In this document: positions 57,615 to 64,000 of the stretch, piece by piece
Layout of the letters: each line of letters begins with the position of its first letter
Numbering within the stretch: position 1 is the first letter of the stretch
From: Frigidibacter albus
Lineage (GTDB): Bacteria; Pseudomonadota; Alphaproteobacteria; Rhodobacterales; Rhodobacteraceae
Length of the DNA stretch: 64,000 nucleotides
Direction: 5' to 3'
NCBI RefSeq assembly: GCF_009908165.1
Contig: NZ_JAAAUC010000003.1
Span: 248,001 to 312,000, forward strand
Program-made: the position numbers and the translations under genes
Notes under the pieces: model-generated
Seen by the model: the letters and a program-made list of their open reading frames with translations, nothing else
What the model was told of the DNA's origin: nothing
Database searches by the model: none

Positions 57615-58715
57615 ATGACCGATATGAAGACCGACTACAGCGATGCCATCTCGACCGTCGAAGAGATCATCGAGGATGCCCGCAACGGGCGGATGTTCAT
57701 CCTCGTCGATCATGAGGACCGCGAGAATGAGGGCGATCTGGTGATTCCCGCCCAGATGGCCACGCCCGAGGCGATCAACTTCATGGCGACGCATGGCCGC
57801 GGGCTGATCTGCCTGTCGCTGCCCGGGTCCCGGATCGACGCGCTTGGCCTCGCGCTGATGAGCCCCAAGAACTCCAGCCGCCACGAGACCGCCTTCACCA
57901 TGTCGATCGAGGCGCGCGAGGGCGTGACCACCGGCATCTCGGCGCATGACCGCGCCCGCACCGTCGCCGTCGCCATCGACCCGACCCGCGGCGCCGCCGA
58001 TATTGCCAGCCCCGGCCACGTCTTCCCGCTGCGTGCCCGCGACGGCGGCGTGTTGGTGCGGGCGGGGCATACCGAGGCGGCGGTGGATGTCAGCCGCCTT
58101 GCCGGGCTCAACCCCTCGGGCGTGATCTGCGAGATCATGAACGACGATGGCACCATGGCGCGGCTGCCCGATCTGGTGGCCTTCGCACAGCGCCACAACC
58201 TGAAGATCGGCACGATTTCCGACCTGATCGCCTATCGCCGCCGCCATGACAACCTGGTCACCGAACGTGCCGTCAAGCCGGTGCAATCGGTGCATGGCGG
58301 CGACTGGCTGATGCGGATCTTCACCGACGAGACGCAGGGGGCAGAGCATGTCGTGCTGTCCAAGGGCGATATCTCGGGCGAGGCGCCGGTGCTGGCGAGG
58401 GTCCATGCGCTGAACCCGATGGAAGATGTTCTCGGGATCGGCGGGGGCCAGTCGGGCGAGTTGCAGGGCGCGATGAAGGTCATCGCCGCCGAGGGCCGCG
58501 GCGTCGTGGTGCTGCTGCGCGACACCACGATGAAGCTGGTGATGGAGGGTGAGGCCTCTCCGCAGACGCTGCGCCAATACGGGCTGGGGGCGCAGATCCT
58601 GTCCTCGCTGGGGCTGTCGAAGCTGATCCTCGTCACCAACTCCAAGGCACCCAAGGTGGTGGGGCTTGAAGCCTATGGCCTTGAAATCGCGGGCACCCGC
58701 CCGATCACGGAGTAA
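57615..58715 (+). CDS. ribB: 3,4-dihydroxy-2-butanone-4-phosphate synthase with degenerate GTP cyclohydrolase II-like domain
   Basis: 366 aa. The N-terminal RibB half is intact: FILVDHEDRENEGDLV, THGRGLICLSL, the RHETAFTMSIEAREGVTTGISAHDRA block and GHVFPLRA with HTEAAVD. The C-terminal half aligns with RibA, but the expected zinc site (HSxCxTG ... CDC) is missing: the region reads VLARVHALNPMEDVLGIGGGQSGELQGAM and has no cysteine. The GTP cyclohydrolase activity is therefore probably absent and a separate ribA would be needed. GGGGAG before ATG 57615. Confidence 0.92.
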   Translation: MTDMKTDYSDAISTVEEIIEDARNGRMFILVDHEDRENEGDLVIPAQMATPEAINFMATHGRGLICLSLPGSRIDALGLALMSPKNSSRHETAFTMSIEAREGVTTGISAHDRARTVAVAIDPTRGAADIASPGHVFPLRARDGGVLVRAGHTEAAVDVSRLAGLNPSGVICEIMNDDGTMARLPDLVAFAQRHNLKIGTISDLIAYRRRHDNLVTERAVKPVQSVHGGDWLMRIFTDETQGAEHVVLSKGDISGEAPVLARVHALNPMEDVLGIGGGQSGELQGAMKVIAAEGRGVVVLLRDTTMKLVMEGEASPQTLRQYGLGAQILSSLGLSKLILVTNSKAPKVVGLEAYGLEIAGTRPITE

Positions 58716-58720
58716 CGCCG

Positions 58721-59239
58721 ATGGCCGGACATGAGACGCATTACACCCTGCCGCTACCGGTCTTCGACCGGGCGGTGAAGCTGCTGGTGGTGGTGGCGCC
58801 CTATTACAAGGACATCGCCGACGACCTCGTGGCCGGGGCCTGCGCCGTGGCGCATGACGCGGGCGCCGATATCGACGTGATCGAGGTGCCGGGCGCGCTG
58901 GAAATCCCCTCTGCCATCGCCATGGCGGGGCGGATGACCGATTACGATGGCTTCGTCGCCCTTGGCTGCGTGATCCGCGGCGAGACCACGCATTACGACA
59001 CGGTCTGCAATGACAGCTCTCGCGGGCTGATGATGCTGGGGCTGCAGGGCGCCTGCGTCGGCAATGGCATCCTGACTGTGGAAACCCGCGAGCAGGCGGT
59101 GGTTCGCGCCGATCCCGCCGGGCAGAACAAGGGCGGCGGCGCCGCTGCTGCGGCCTTGCATCTGGTCGCGCTTTCCCGCAAATGGGCCCGCCAGACGAAG
59201 GGCATGGGCTTTCGCCCCGCCGCGCCTGACCAGACCTGA
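58721..59239 (+). CDS. ribH: 6,7-dimethyl-8-ribityllumazine synthase
   Basis: 172 aa. Condenses the RibB and RibD-pathway products; forms pentamers or capsids. Motifs: VVVAPYYKDIADDLVAGA, IEVPGALEIPSAI, VALGCVIRGETTHYDTVCNDSSRGL (catalytic His) and the ILTVETREQA strand. Lies five bases after ribB. The C-terminal AAALHLVALSRKW tail is normal. Confidence 0.95.
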   Translation: MAGHETHYTLPLPVFDRAVKLLVVVAPYYKDIADDLVAGACAVAHDAGADIDVIEVPGALEIPSAIAMAGRMTDYDGFVALGCVIRGETTHYDTVCNDSSRGLMMLGLQGACVGNGILTVETREQAVVRADPAGQNKGGGAAAAALHLVALSRKWARQTKGMGFRPAAPDQT

Positions 59240-59253
59240 CCCATAGGCACAAG

Positions 59254-59739
59254 ATGACCGAAGAGACCCCGCGCAAGCGCAGCCAGGATGAAAAGCGGCA
59301 GATGAAATCCGCCGCCCGGCTTTATGCCGTGCAGGCGCTGTTCCAGATGGAAGCGGCGGGGCAGGAGGTCGACAAGGTGCGGGCCGAGTTCGAGACGCAC
59401 CGGTTCGGCGCGGTCTATGAAGGCGACGAAATGGCCGAGGGCGACCCGAACCTCTTTCGCCGCCTGCTGGAAGATGCCGTGCAATGGCAGGCGAAGATCG
59501 ACCAGATGACCGACCGGGCGCTGATGGCCACCTGGCCGATTGCCCGCATCGACCCGACGCTGCGCGCCCTGTTCCGCGCTGCCGGGGCAGAGCTGATGAC
59601 CCCCGCCACCCCGCCCAAGGTGGTGATCAACGAATTCGTCGACGTCGCCCGCGCCTTCTTCCCCGAAGGCAAGGAAGCGAAATTCGTCAACGCGGTGCTG
59701 GACCACATGGCGCGCGAGGCGCGGCCAGACGCGTTCTGA
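59254..59739 (+). CDS. nusB: Transcription antitermination factor NusB
   Basis: 161 aa all-helical protein for rRNA antitermination. The N-terminus has the RSAARLYAVQALFQMEAAG helix; later LMATWPIARIDPTLRALFRAAGAEL and PPKVVINEFVDVARAFFPEGKEAKFVNAVLDHMA are the family blocks. Lies 14 bases after ribH, the widespread ribH-nusB pairing. Confidence 0.95.
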   Translation: MTEETPRKRSQDEKRQMKSAARLYAVQALFQMEAAGQEVDKVRAEFETHRFGAVYEGDEMAEGDPNLFRRLLEDAVQWQAKIDQMTDRALMATWPIARIDPTLRALFRAAGAELMTPATPPKVVINEFVDVARAFFPEGKEAKFVNAVLDHMAREARPDAF

Positions 59740-59826
59740 CCAGCAGCGCCACCCGGGGCCCTGCGGCGCATTGGCGGATATGATTCGCCCCGGCGCGCGC
59801 TATCATGGCGGATCACCAATCGTCAG

Positions 59827-60174
59827 ATGGACCCCACCATGCCCGAACTCGTGCGCCTTTATATCCGCAACGTCGCCCTCGGGCTGCTGCTGTCGCTGGT
59901 CTTCGTCGGCGCGCTTCTATGGTTCAACATCGGCAACCTCTGGCATCTGGTGACCTCGACTCGGGAAGGGCCGATTGCCGTGGTCATGCTGGTGATGTTC
60001 AACGCGGTGGTGTTTTCGGGCGTGCAGTTCGGCATCGCGGTGATGCGGATGGCTGAACCCGAGGACCGCGGCACCGGCGGGCGCAAGATGCCCGAGCCGG
60101 TGGCGCAGCCCACGGGCAGCTTGATCCCCGTCACGGTCGGCGCCCGCGCCCCGCGCCGCAGCCGCGGCGCCTGA
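59827..60174 (+). CDS. Small two-helix membrane protein, unknown
   Basis: 115 aa. Two hydrophobic segments (about residues 17-35, ALGLLLSLVFVGALLWF, and 50-70, IAVVMLVMFNAVVFSGVQFGI), then a polar basic tail with PRRSRG at the end. No named family recognised; likely a conserved membrane protein of this bacterial family. Weak ribosome site; a second ATG at 59839 is an alternative. Downstream of nusB with 87 bases of spacing. Confidence 0.65.
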   Translation: MDPTMPELVRLYIRNVALGLLLSLVFVGALLWFNIGNLWHLVTSTREGPIAVVMLVMFNAVVFSGVQFGIAVMRMAEPEDRGTGGRKMPEPVAQPTGSLIPVTVGARAPRRSRGA

Positions 60175-60293
60175 CCGCATCTTGCATCTGCAGGACCCCG
60201 GCTGCAGTATCGCGGCATTCGCTGCCGTGCATGTGATCCCCTGACCGCGACTGCAGGCCCAAGCCACCGCGCATGATCAACGGGACCACCTGA

Positions 60294-61094
60294 ATGACCT
60301 CCGCCCTCCCCCCCGCCCTGCCGATCCGCAACCGGCGGGCGCGGTGGAAGACCGGGCGGCGCATGTTGCAGCCGGTCCGCTCGGCCCGCCTGCTGGTCGC
60401 GCATCGCCGGTCCCCGGGCAATGACCTGATCCTCGCCACGGTTCTGGCCGCCATCGCCGGGGCGGCGAACGCGGGCGGGTTCTTCGCTCTCGGCCAATAC
60501 ACCTCGCACATGACCGGCTATCTGTCGCAGCTGGCCGACAATGTCGCGCTGCTGAACCTGCGAGTCATCTTCGTCAGCGTCCTCGCCATCTCTGCCTTCA
60601 CCGCGGGCGCCGGCTTCAGCACCGTCCTGATCCACTGGGCGCGCAGCCATGCCGGGCGCCAGCAATACGCCTGGCCGCTGGTGATCCAGGGCGGCTTCCT
60701 CGCCTGCTTCGCCTGGGGCGGGATCTTCAGCAGCGAGGCGGGGCGGCTGTTCTCGCTTGCCTGCCTGTGTTTCATCATGGGGATGCAGAACGCGACGATC
60801 ACCAAGATTTCCGGCGCGCGCATCCGCACGACCCATGCGACGGGCATGGTGACGGATATCGGCATCGAGCTTGGGCGCGGGGTCTTCGGCCTTGTCCTGC
60901 CCGCCTCCGGCGCGCGAATCGATGCCCCCAAGCTGCGCATCCTCGTGCGGCTTGTCGTGTCTTTCCTGCTGGGGGGCATCGTCGGCGCGGTCGGTTACAG
61001 CCAGGCCGGGTTCTTCTTCTCGCTACCGCTGGCCGTGGTCTTGCTCGCCCTTGGGTTGCCGGGCGTAACCGGAACCGCCGCAAGGCGGCAGTAG
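60294..61094 (+). CDS. YoaK/DUF1275-family membrane protein
   Basis: 266 aa with about six hydrophobic helices. The DUF1275 pattern is present: ATVLAAIAGAANAGGFFALGQYTSHMTGYLS near the N-terminus, and MGMQNATITKISGARIRTTHATGMVTDIG in the middle. Function unknown; members are inner-membrane proteins. A basic lead of ~40 residues precedes the first helix. Confidence 0.85.
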   Translation: MTSALPPALPIRNRRARWKTGRRMLQPVRSARLLVAHRRSPGNDLILATVLAAIAGAANAGGFFALGQYTSHMTGYLSQLADNVALLNLRVIFVSVLAISAFTAGAGFSTVLIHWARSHAGRQQYAWPLVIQGGFLACFAWGGIFSSEAGRLFSLACLCFIMGMQNATITKISGARIRTTHATGMVTDIGIELGRGVFGLVLPASGARIDAPKLRILVRLVVSFLLGGIVGAVGYSQAGFFFSLPLAVVLLALGLPGVTGTAARRQ

Positions 61095-61352
61095 GCCAAC
61101 CTCACGGACCTCTCATTTCTGCGTGTGCAAGGGAACCGGCGGATCCGCGCCAGTGACCCTGCGTAAGGCGCGGCGGCATGTCGCTTGCCTGGGTTTGGTA
61201 GCGGTATCATCCGTGATTTCAAGTCTCTGCATCCGGCGCCGGAACGGCGATAAGGCCTTTACGGATGCCGCGGCCGCAAAAGGCCTCGCCATCAAGTGCC
61301 TGCGGCGGTCCACCCCCGCCCGCAATCGTGACAGTGAATAAGGATCGCACCC

Positions 61353-62183
61353 ATGAAAACCATTCTGACCATGGCGTCTGCCTCGACCCTTGCGCTGCTG
61401 ATCGGGACCTCCGCGATCTACGCGCAGGGCACCCTTGTCGGCACCGAGGCTCTGGACGACCGGATTGACGACATTTCGGACGATGCCCAGGAAGACCTGG
61501 AAGAAGCCCGCGATGACGCCCGCTTTGGCCCCGAGCAGTTCCAGCCCGGCTGGTCGGGCAGCGTTGCCATGACCTATGCCGGCTCGTCGGGCAACACCGA
61601 TACCCAGGACCTCGCGCTGGCGGGCCGCCTGCGCTACGGCGCTGGCCAGTGGACCCACACCATCGGCTTCGGCGTGGAATACGGCGAGGATGATGGCGAC
61701 GAGACCAAGAAGGAATTCTTCACGGTCTATGACGCCAACTACTCGCTGACCGACCGTTTCTACGTCTTCGGCCTGGCCCGCGCCCAGTTCGACGAATATG
61801 CCGCCTTCGAAACCGACGCCTTCCTCGGTTTCGGCCCCGGCTACCGGATCATCAACACGCCCCAGACCGCCTGGCGCGTCCAGGCTGGCCCGGGCATCCG
61901 CTATGTCGAAGACCAGCTGGGCGAAGAAGACACCGAAGCGGCGATGATCGCCTCCTCGCGTCTCTACCACGCCTTCAACGAGACGGTCTACCTGACCAAC
62001 GACACCGACATCCTCGCATCGGATGCCAACACGCTGGTCAGCAACGATCTTGGCCTGAACTTCGCCATGACCGATACCCTGTCGACCCGCGTCAGCTACA
62101 AGACCGACTACAATGACGAGGCCATCGAAGGCACCAAGAAGACCGACAACCGTCTTGGCGTGTCGCTGGTGATGGGCTTCTGA
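61353..62183 (+). CDS. DUF481-family outer-membrane beta-barrel protein (YdiY-like)
   Basis: 276 aa, signal peptide ending at about I-Y-A-Q. An acidic helical stretch (ALDDRIDDISDDAQEDLEEARDD) is followed by the barrel that begins GWSGSVAMTYAGSSGNTDT, the usual DUF481 opening, with alternating aromatic strands and a terminal Phe (LVMGF). Exported and likely inserted in the outer membrane; YdiY-type proteins are linked to acid or osmotic conditions, but the role is unknown. TAAGGA before ATG 61353 and a strong terminator after it suggest a single, well-expressed gene; the upstream 260 bases hold no other gene. Confidence 0.88.
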   Translation: MKTILTMASASTLALLIGTSAIYAQGTLVGTEALDDRIDDISDDAQEDLEEARDDARFGPEQFQPGWSGSVAMTYAGSSGNTDTQDLALAGRLRYGAGQWTHTIGFGVEYGEDDGDETKKEFFTVYDANYSLTDRFYVFGLARAQFDEYAAFETDAFLGFGPGYRIINTPQTAWRVQAGPGIRYVEDQLGEEDTEAAMIASSRLYHAFNETVYLTNDTDILASDANTLVSNDLGLNFAMTDTLSTRVSYKTDYNDEAIEGTKKTDNRLGVSLVMGF

Positions 62184-62209
62184 TCAGCCGCTTGTGCTGA
62201 GAGATTGAC

Positions 62210-62236
62210 GGGGGCGGGGAAACCTGCCCCCTTTTT
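62210..62236 (+). terminator. Intrinsic terminator of the DUF481 gene
   Basis: Nine-pair stem GGGGGCGGG / CCTGCCCCC (one G-T) closed by a GAAA tetraloop, followed by TTTTT, 27 bases after the stop codon. Confidence 0.92.
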
Positions 62237-62573
62237 CATGCGCGGTGACAGCGCCCGGCGCAGGCCTTCGGTCTGTGGGGAAGGTGTGGCGGGATCCGCG
62301 GCAGCCGTGAAGGCTTAATTTCCCGAGAGCCTGGTTTTACCAGGTGGGCGCCAGATACCGAGACCAGGATCCCGGCAGAGCCAGCTCCCTCGGAGATGCT
62401 TATCGGCCACTGGAAAAGTGCCTCGCACGAGAGGGGCAGAACCCGCCACATCCCAGACATAGGCCCGCGAGGCCGCCCGCGCAAGGCTTGCGCAAAGATT
62501 GGGCGCGCAAGGCTGCGCGAGGATCGGGCGGGCGGGTCTTGCGACATGTTCCCCTTTGGTTCATGCTGCGCGG
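62237..62573. other. Spacer between the DUF481 terminator and mmcB
   Basis: 337 bases without a supported gene. It contains a small hairpin CCTGG-TTTTA-CCAGG (62330-62344) and an imperfect tandem repeat near mmcB (see 62479-62529). I considered a small stable RNA but cannot support one. Confidence 0.4.
62479..62529 (+). repeat. Imperfect tandem duplication of 25-26 bases
   Basis: Unit 1 (62479-62504) and unit 2 (62505-62529) share the start GCGCAAGGCT, then YGCGC-like bases, RAGATYGGGC-like ends; they differ by one indel and a few substitutions. Located about 45 bases upstream of mmcB. Confidence 0.65.
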
Positions 62574-63047
62574 ATGATCGACCTGCTGCCCCCACAATTG
62601 CCGCCGATGCCCGGCCAGATCCTCGCCCGCGGGGTCTGTCGCCATCTGCTGTCGCATGGCTTCGTCACGGTGGAGGAGTTGGTTCCGGCGCCGGGCCTGC
62701 GCGTCGATGTGATGGCGCTAGGCCCGAAGGGCGAGGTCTGGATCATCGAGTGCAAATCGGGGCGCGCCGATTACATGACCGACCGCAAATGGCAGGGCTA
62801 TCTCGACTGGGCCGACCGCTTCTTCTGGGCGGTGGATGCCGATTTCCCGACGGACCTGCTGCCCGAGGGCACCGGCCTGATCCTGGCCGACGGCTATGAT
62901 GCGGAAATCCTTCGGATGGCCCCCGAGACCCGGCTGGCGGGGGCGCGGCGCAAGGCGGTGCTGCAGACCTTCGCCCGCCACGCGGCTGCACGGCTGCAGG
63001 CGCTGCGCGATCCGGGGCTGCGGCTTGGCGGGCGCCTGCCGGTCTGA
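62574..63047 (+). CDS. mmcB: MmcB-family DNA repair protein
   Basis: 157 aa, PD-(D/E)xK-like fold related to restriction-endonuclease-type proteins. The core D44-V-M-A ... WIIECKSGRADYMTDRKWQGYLDWADRFFWAVD gives the Asp and the E-x-K pair of a nuclease-like site. In Caulobacter mmcB is an SOS-independent damage-response gene; here no regulator box is evident by eye. Start ATG 62574 (MIDLLPP), with a weak ribosome site. Convergent with the following small gene. Confidence 0.85.
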   Translation: MIDLLPPQLPPMPGQILARGVCRHLLSHGFVTVEELVPAPGLRVDVMALGPKGEVWIIECKSGRADYMTDRKWQGYLDWADRFFWAVDADFPTDLLPEGTGLILADGYDAEILRMAPETRLAGARRKAVLQTFARHAAARLQALRDPGLRLGGRLPV

Positions 63048-63060
63048 CTCGCGGTCTGAC

Positions 63061-63279
63061 CTAGCGCCGGCCCTTGCCCTTGGGCGCACTGCCGCCGCCC
63101 ATCTGCCGGGCCGCCTCGGCCGCGGCGCGCAGCTCTTCGGCGATCTCGTCGGCCTCGTCCGGGTCGAAGTCCAGCGGCAGGTCGACACCCTCTCCCTCGA
63201 CATAGATCCGCACCATGCCAAGCGTGGTCGGCCCGATCTGCAGGTTTGCGGCAACTTCGCTTTGTTTGTCGATCCCCAT
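63061..63279 (-). CDS. Small conserved protein (DUF6324-like)
   Basis: 72 aa. Start ATG 63279 with GGAGGA five bases upstream, the best ribosome site nearby. Sequence: a beta-rich NLQIGPTTLGMVRIYVEGEG segment, acidic DFDPDEADEIAEELRAAAEAA helix and a basic tail KGKGRR. Function unknown; resembles a small Rhodobacteraceae family. Follows the thioredoxin gene on the same strand. Confidence 0.75.
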   Translation of the reverse strand: MGIDKQSEVAANLQIGPTTLGMVRIYVEGEGVDLPLDFDPDEADEIAEELRAAAEAARQMGGGSAPKGKGRR

Positions 63280-63346
63280 CGGGTCCTCCGTCGGTGCGCG
63301 GCGTTCTGCGGCAGCTAGCGCGTTTGCCCCCCGGATGACAAGGGCT

Positions 63347-64000
63347 TCAGGGCGCCTTGTCCTGGATCTGGCCCATCCGCGACAGCAGCGCCGCACGGGA
63401 AATCTCGCCGACATGCAGGTGATGCAACTGGCCGGCGGCATCGAAGAACAGCGTCGCGGGCAGGCCGGGGATGCCGAACTCTGCCTGCATCGCCTGCCCT
63501 GGGTCCAGCCACATGCCGCGGTCCGGCAACCCGTCGCGGGTCAGGAAGCGGCGGATCACCGCCTCGCCCTCTCCCTGGTTCAGGAACACCATCTGCACGC
63601 CGGTCTCGCTGGCCGCGACCTCGGTCATCATCGGCATCTCGCGCCGACAGGGCGGGCACCAGCTGGCCCAGAGGTTCACCACCACCGGCTGCCCCGGCAC
63701 GAAGCCCGCCGGGGAGCCGTCCAGTGCGGCGAAGGCGCCGGCGGGCAGCTGGCTGGCGGCAGGGTCCGGCGACAGCAGGCGCGCGGTGTTCCATGCGGCC
63801 CCGGCCAGCAGCGCGGCCACCAGCATCGGCGCCGCCTGACCGGGCAGGCGCCGCAGGTCCAGCGCCAGCAGCAGCGCCGCCACCGCCACCCCGGCCAGGG
63901 ACAGATAACCGCCCTGCCAGATATAAAGCACGCTCAGCGGGTCGCTCAGGAACACCGGCAGGTTGGCCAGCACGAAGGCCAGCCGCGCCGCGACCACCCC
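63347..64000 (-). CDS. TlpA-like membrane-linked thioredoxin, N-terminus outside the window
   Basis: At least 217 aa. N-terminal hydrophobic helices (VAARLAFVLANLPVFLSDPL, then a second segment near residue 35) are followed by a periplasmic TlpA/ResA thioredoxin fold: VVVNLWASWCPPCRREMPMM has the active-site CPPC, and GIPGLPATLFFDAAG carries the cis-Pro. It probably reduces or transfers disulfides in the periplasm, e.g. for cytochrome c or copper-site assembly. The GTG at 63997 is in frame but the membrane region looks incomplete, so I treat the gene as cut by the right edge. Confidence 0.82.
   Translation of the reverse strand, partial: GVVAARLAFVLANLPVFLSDPLSVLYIWQGGYLSLAGVAVAALLLALDLRRLPGQAAPMLVAALLAGAAWNTARLLSPDPAASQLPAGAFAALDGSPAGFVPGQPVVVNLWASWCPPCRREMPMMTEVAASETGVQMVFLNQGEGEAVIRRFLTRDGLPDRGMWLDPGQAMQAEFGIPGLPATLFFDAAGQLHHLHVGEISRAALLSRMGQIQDKAP

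Noticed and set aside
62330-62377. Signal recognition particle RNA
   Set aside because: Only a short TTTACCAGGT-like match; the conserved GNAR loop and stems of the SRP Alu-less domain are not found.

Overview
The window is high-G+C chromosomal DNA from an alphaproteobacterium, most probably a member of the Rhodobacteraceae (Rhodobacter/Gemmobacter/Paracoccus-like). The evidence is the gene content and order: a sarcosine oxidase soxBDAG operon, the nrdR-ribD ... ribE-ribBA-ribH-nusB block, sitABCD, a putA/Lrp divergon, a metF/LysR divergon, and many conserved small proteins typical of this family. Almost every base lies in a gene or a short spacer, and there is no CRISPR array, transposase or integrase.

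Layout. 1-3473: a truncated family-5 (peptide-type) ABC solute-binding protein and a YdeP-like molybdopterin oxidoreductase. 3596-9041: an SDR reductase, a sitABCD-type Mn/Fe ABC importer with a Fur-like palindrome at its promoter, and a SLC13/ArsB-like permease. 9118-18422: tex, a DUF305 protein, a HisC-like aminotransferase, an EntS-type MFS exporter with no ordinary start codon, valS and a small membrane protein. 18529-22113: an Lrp regulator divergent from an ornithine-type decarboxylase, a DUF2235 hydrolase and a PaaI-type thioesterase. 22195-27767: a structured repeat, metF/metR, a fosmidomycin-type MFS pump, suhB, a GFA protein and a rhomboid protease.

27890-29800 is the clear foreign patch: an A+T-richer two-gene cassette, a ParA/MinD-type ATPase followed with a 1-nt overlap by a stand-alone RelA/SpoT synthetase-domain protein whose catalytic motifs look intact. 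No ParB, plasmid or integrase genes accompany it. It is my best candidate for an undescribed system (alarmone or tRNA-targeting toxin / anti-phage type). 

29862-44547: proline catabolism (putA with a divergent Lrp-type regulator), a three-part YbaY/META envelope protein, tRNA-Leu(UAA), a cold-shock gene with long leader and strong terminator, exoD, a hemolysin III protein, metG and the sarcosine oxidase operon. 44597-49641: dnaG, rpoD, an unrecognised gene overlapping the rpoD stop, and a YefM/YoeB toxin-antitoxin pair with a promoter/operator that can be read directly. 49762-59739: nrdR and the riboflavin pathway, interrupted on the opposite strand by a three-gene capsule export set (kpsS, export lipoprotein, kpsC). 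59827-64000: conserved small membrane proteins, a DUF481 outer-membrane barrel, mmcB and a TlpA-like thioredoxin cut by the window edge.

Across the window four of nine convergent gene pairs share exactly four bases at their stop codons, and two families of structured intergenic repeats each occur twice.
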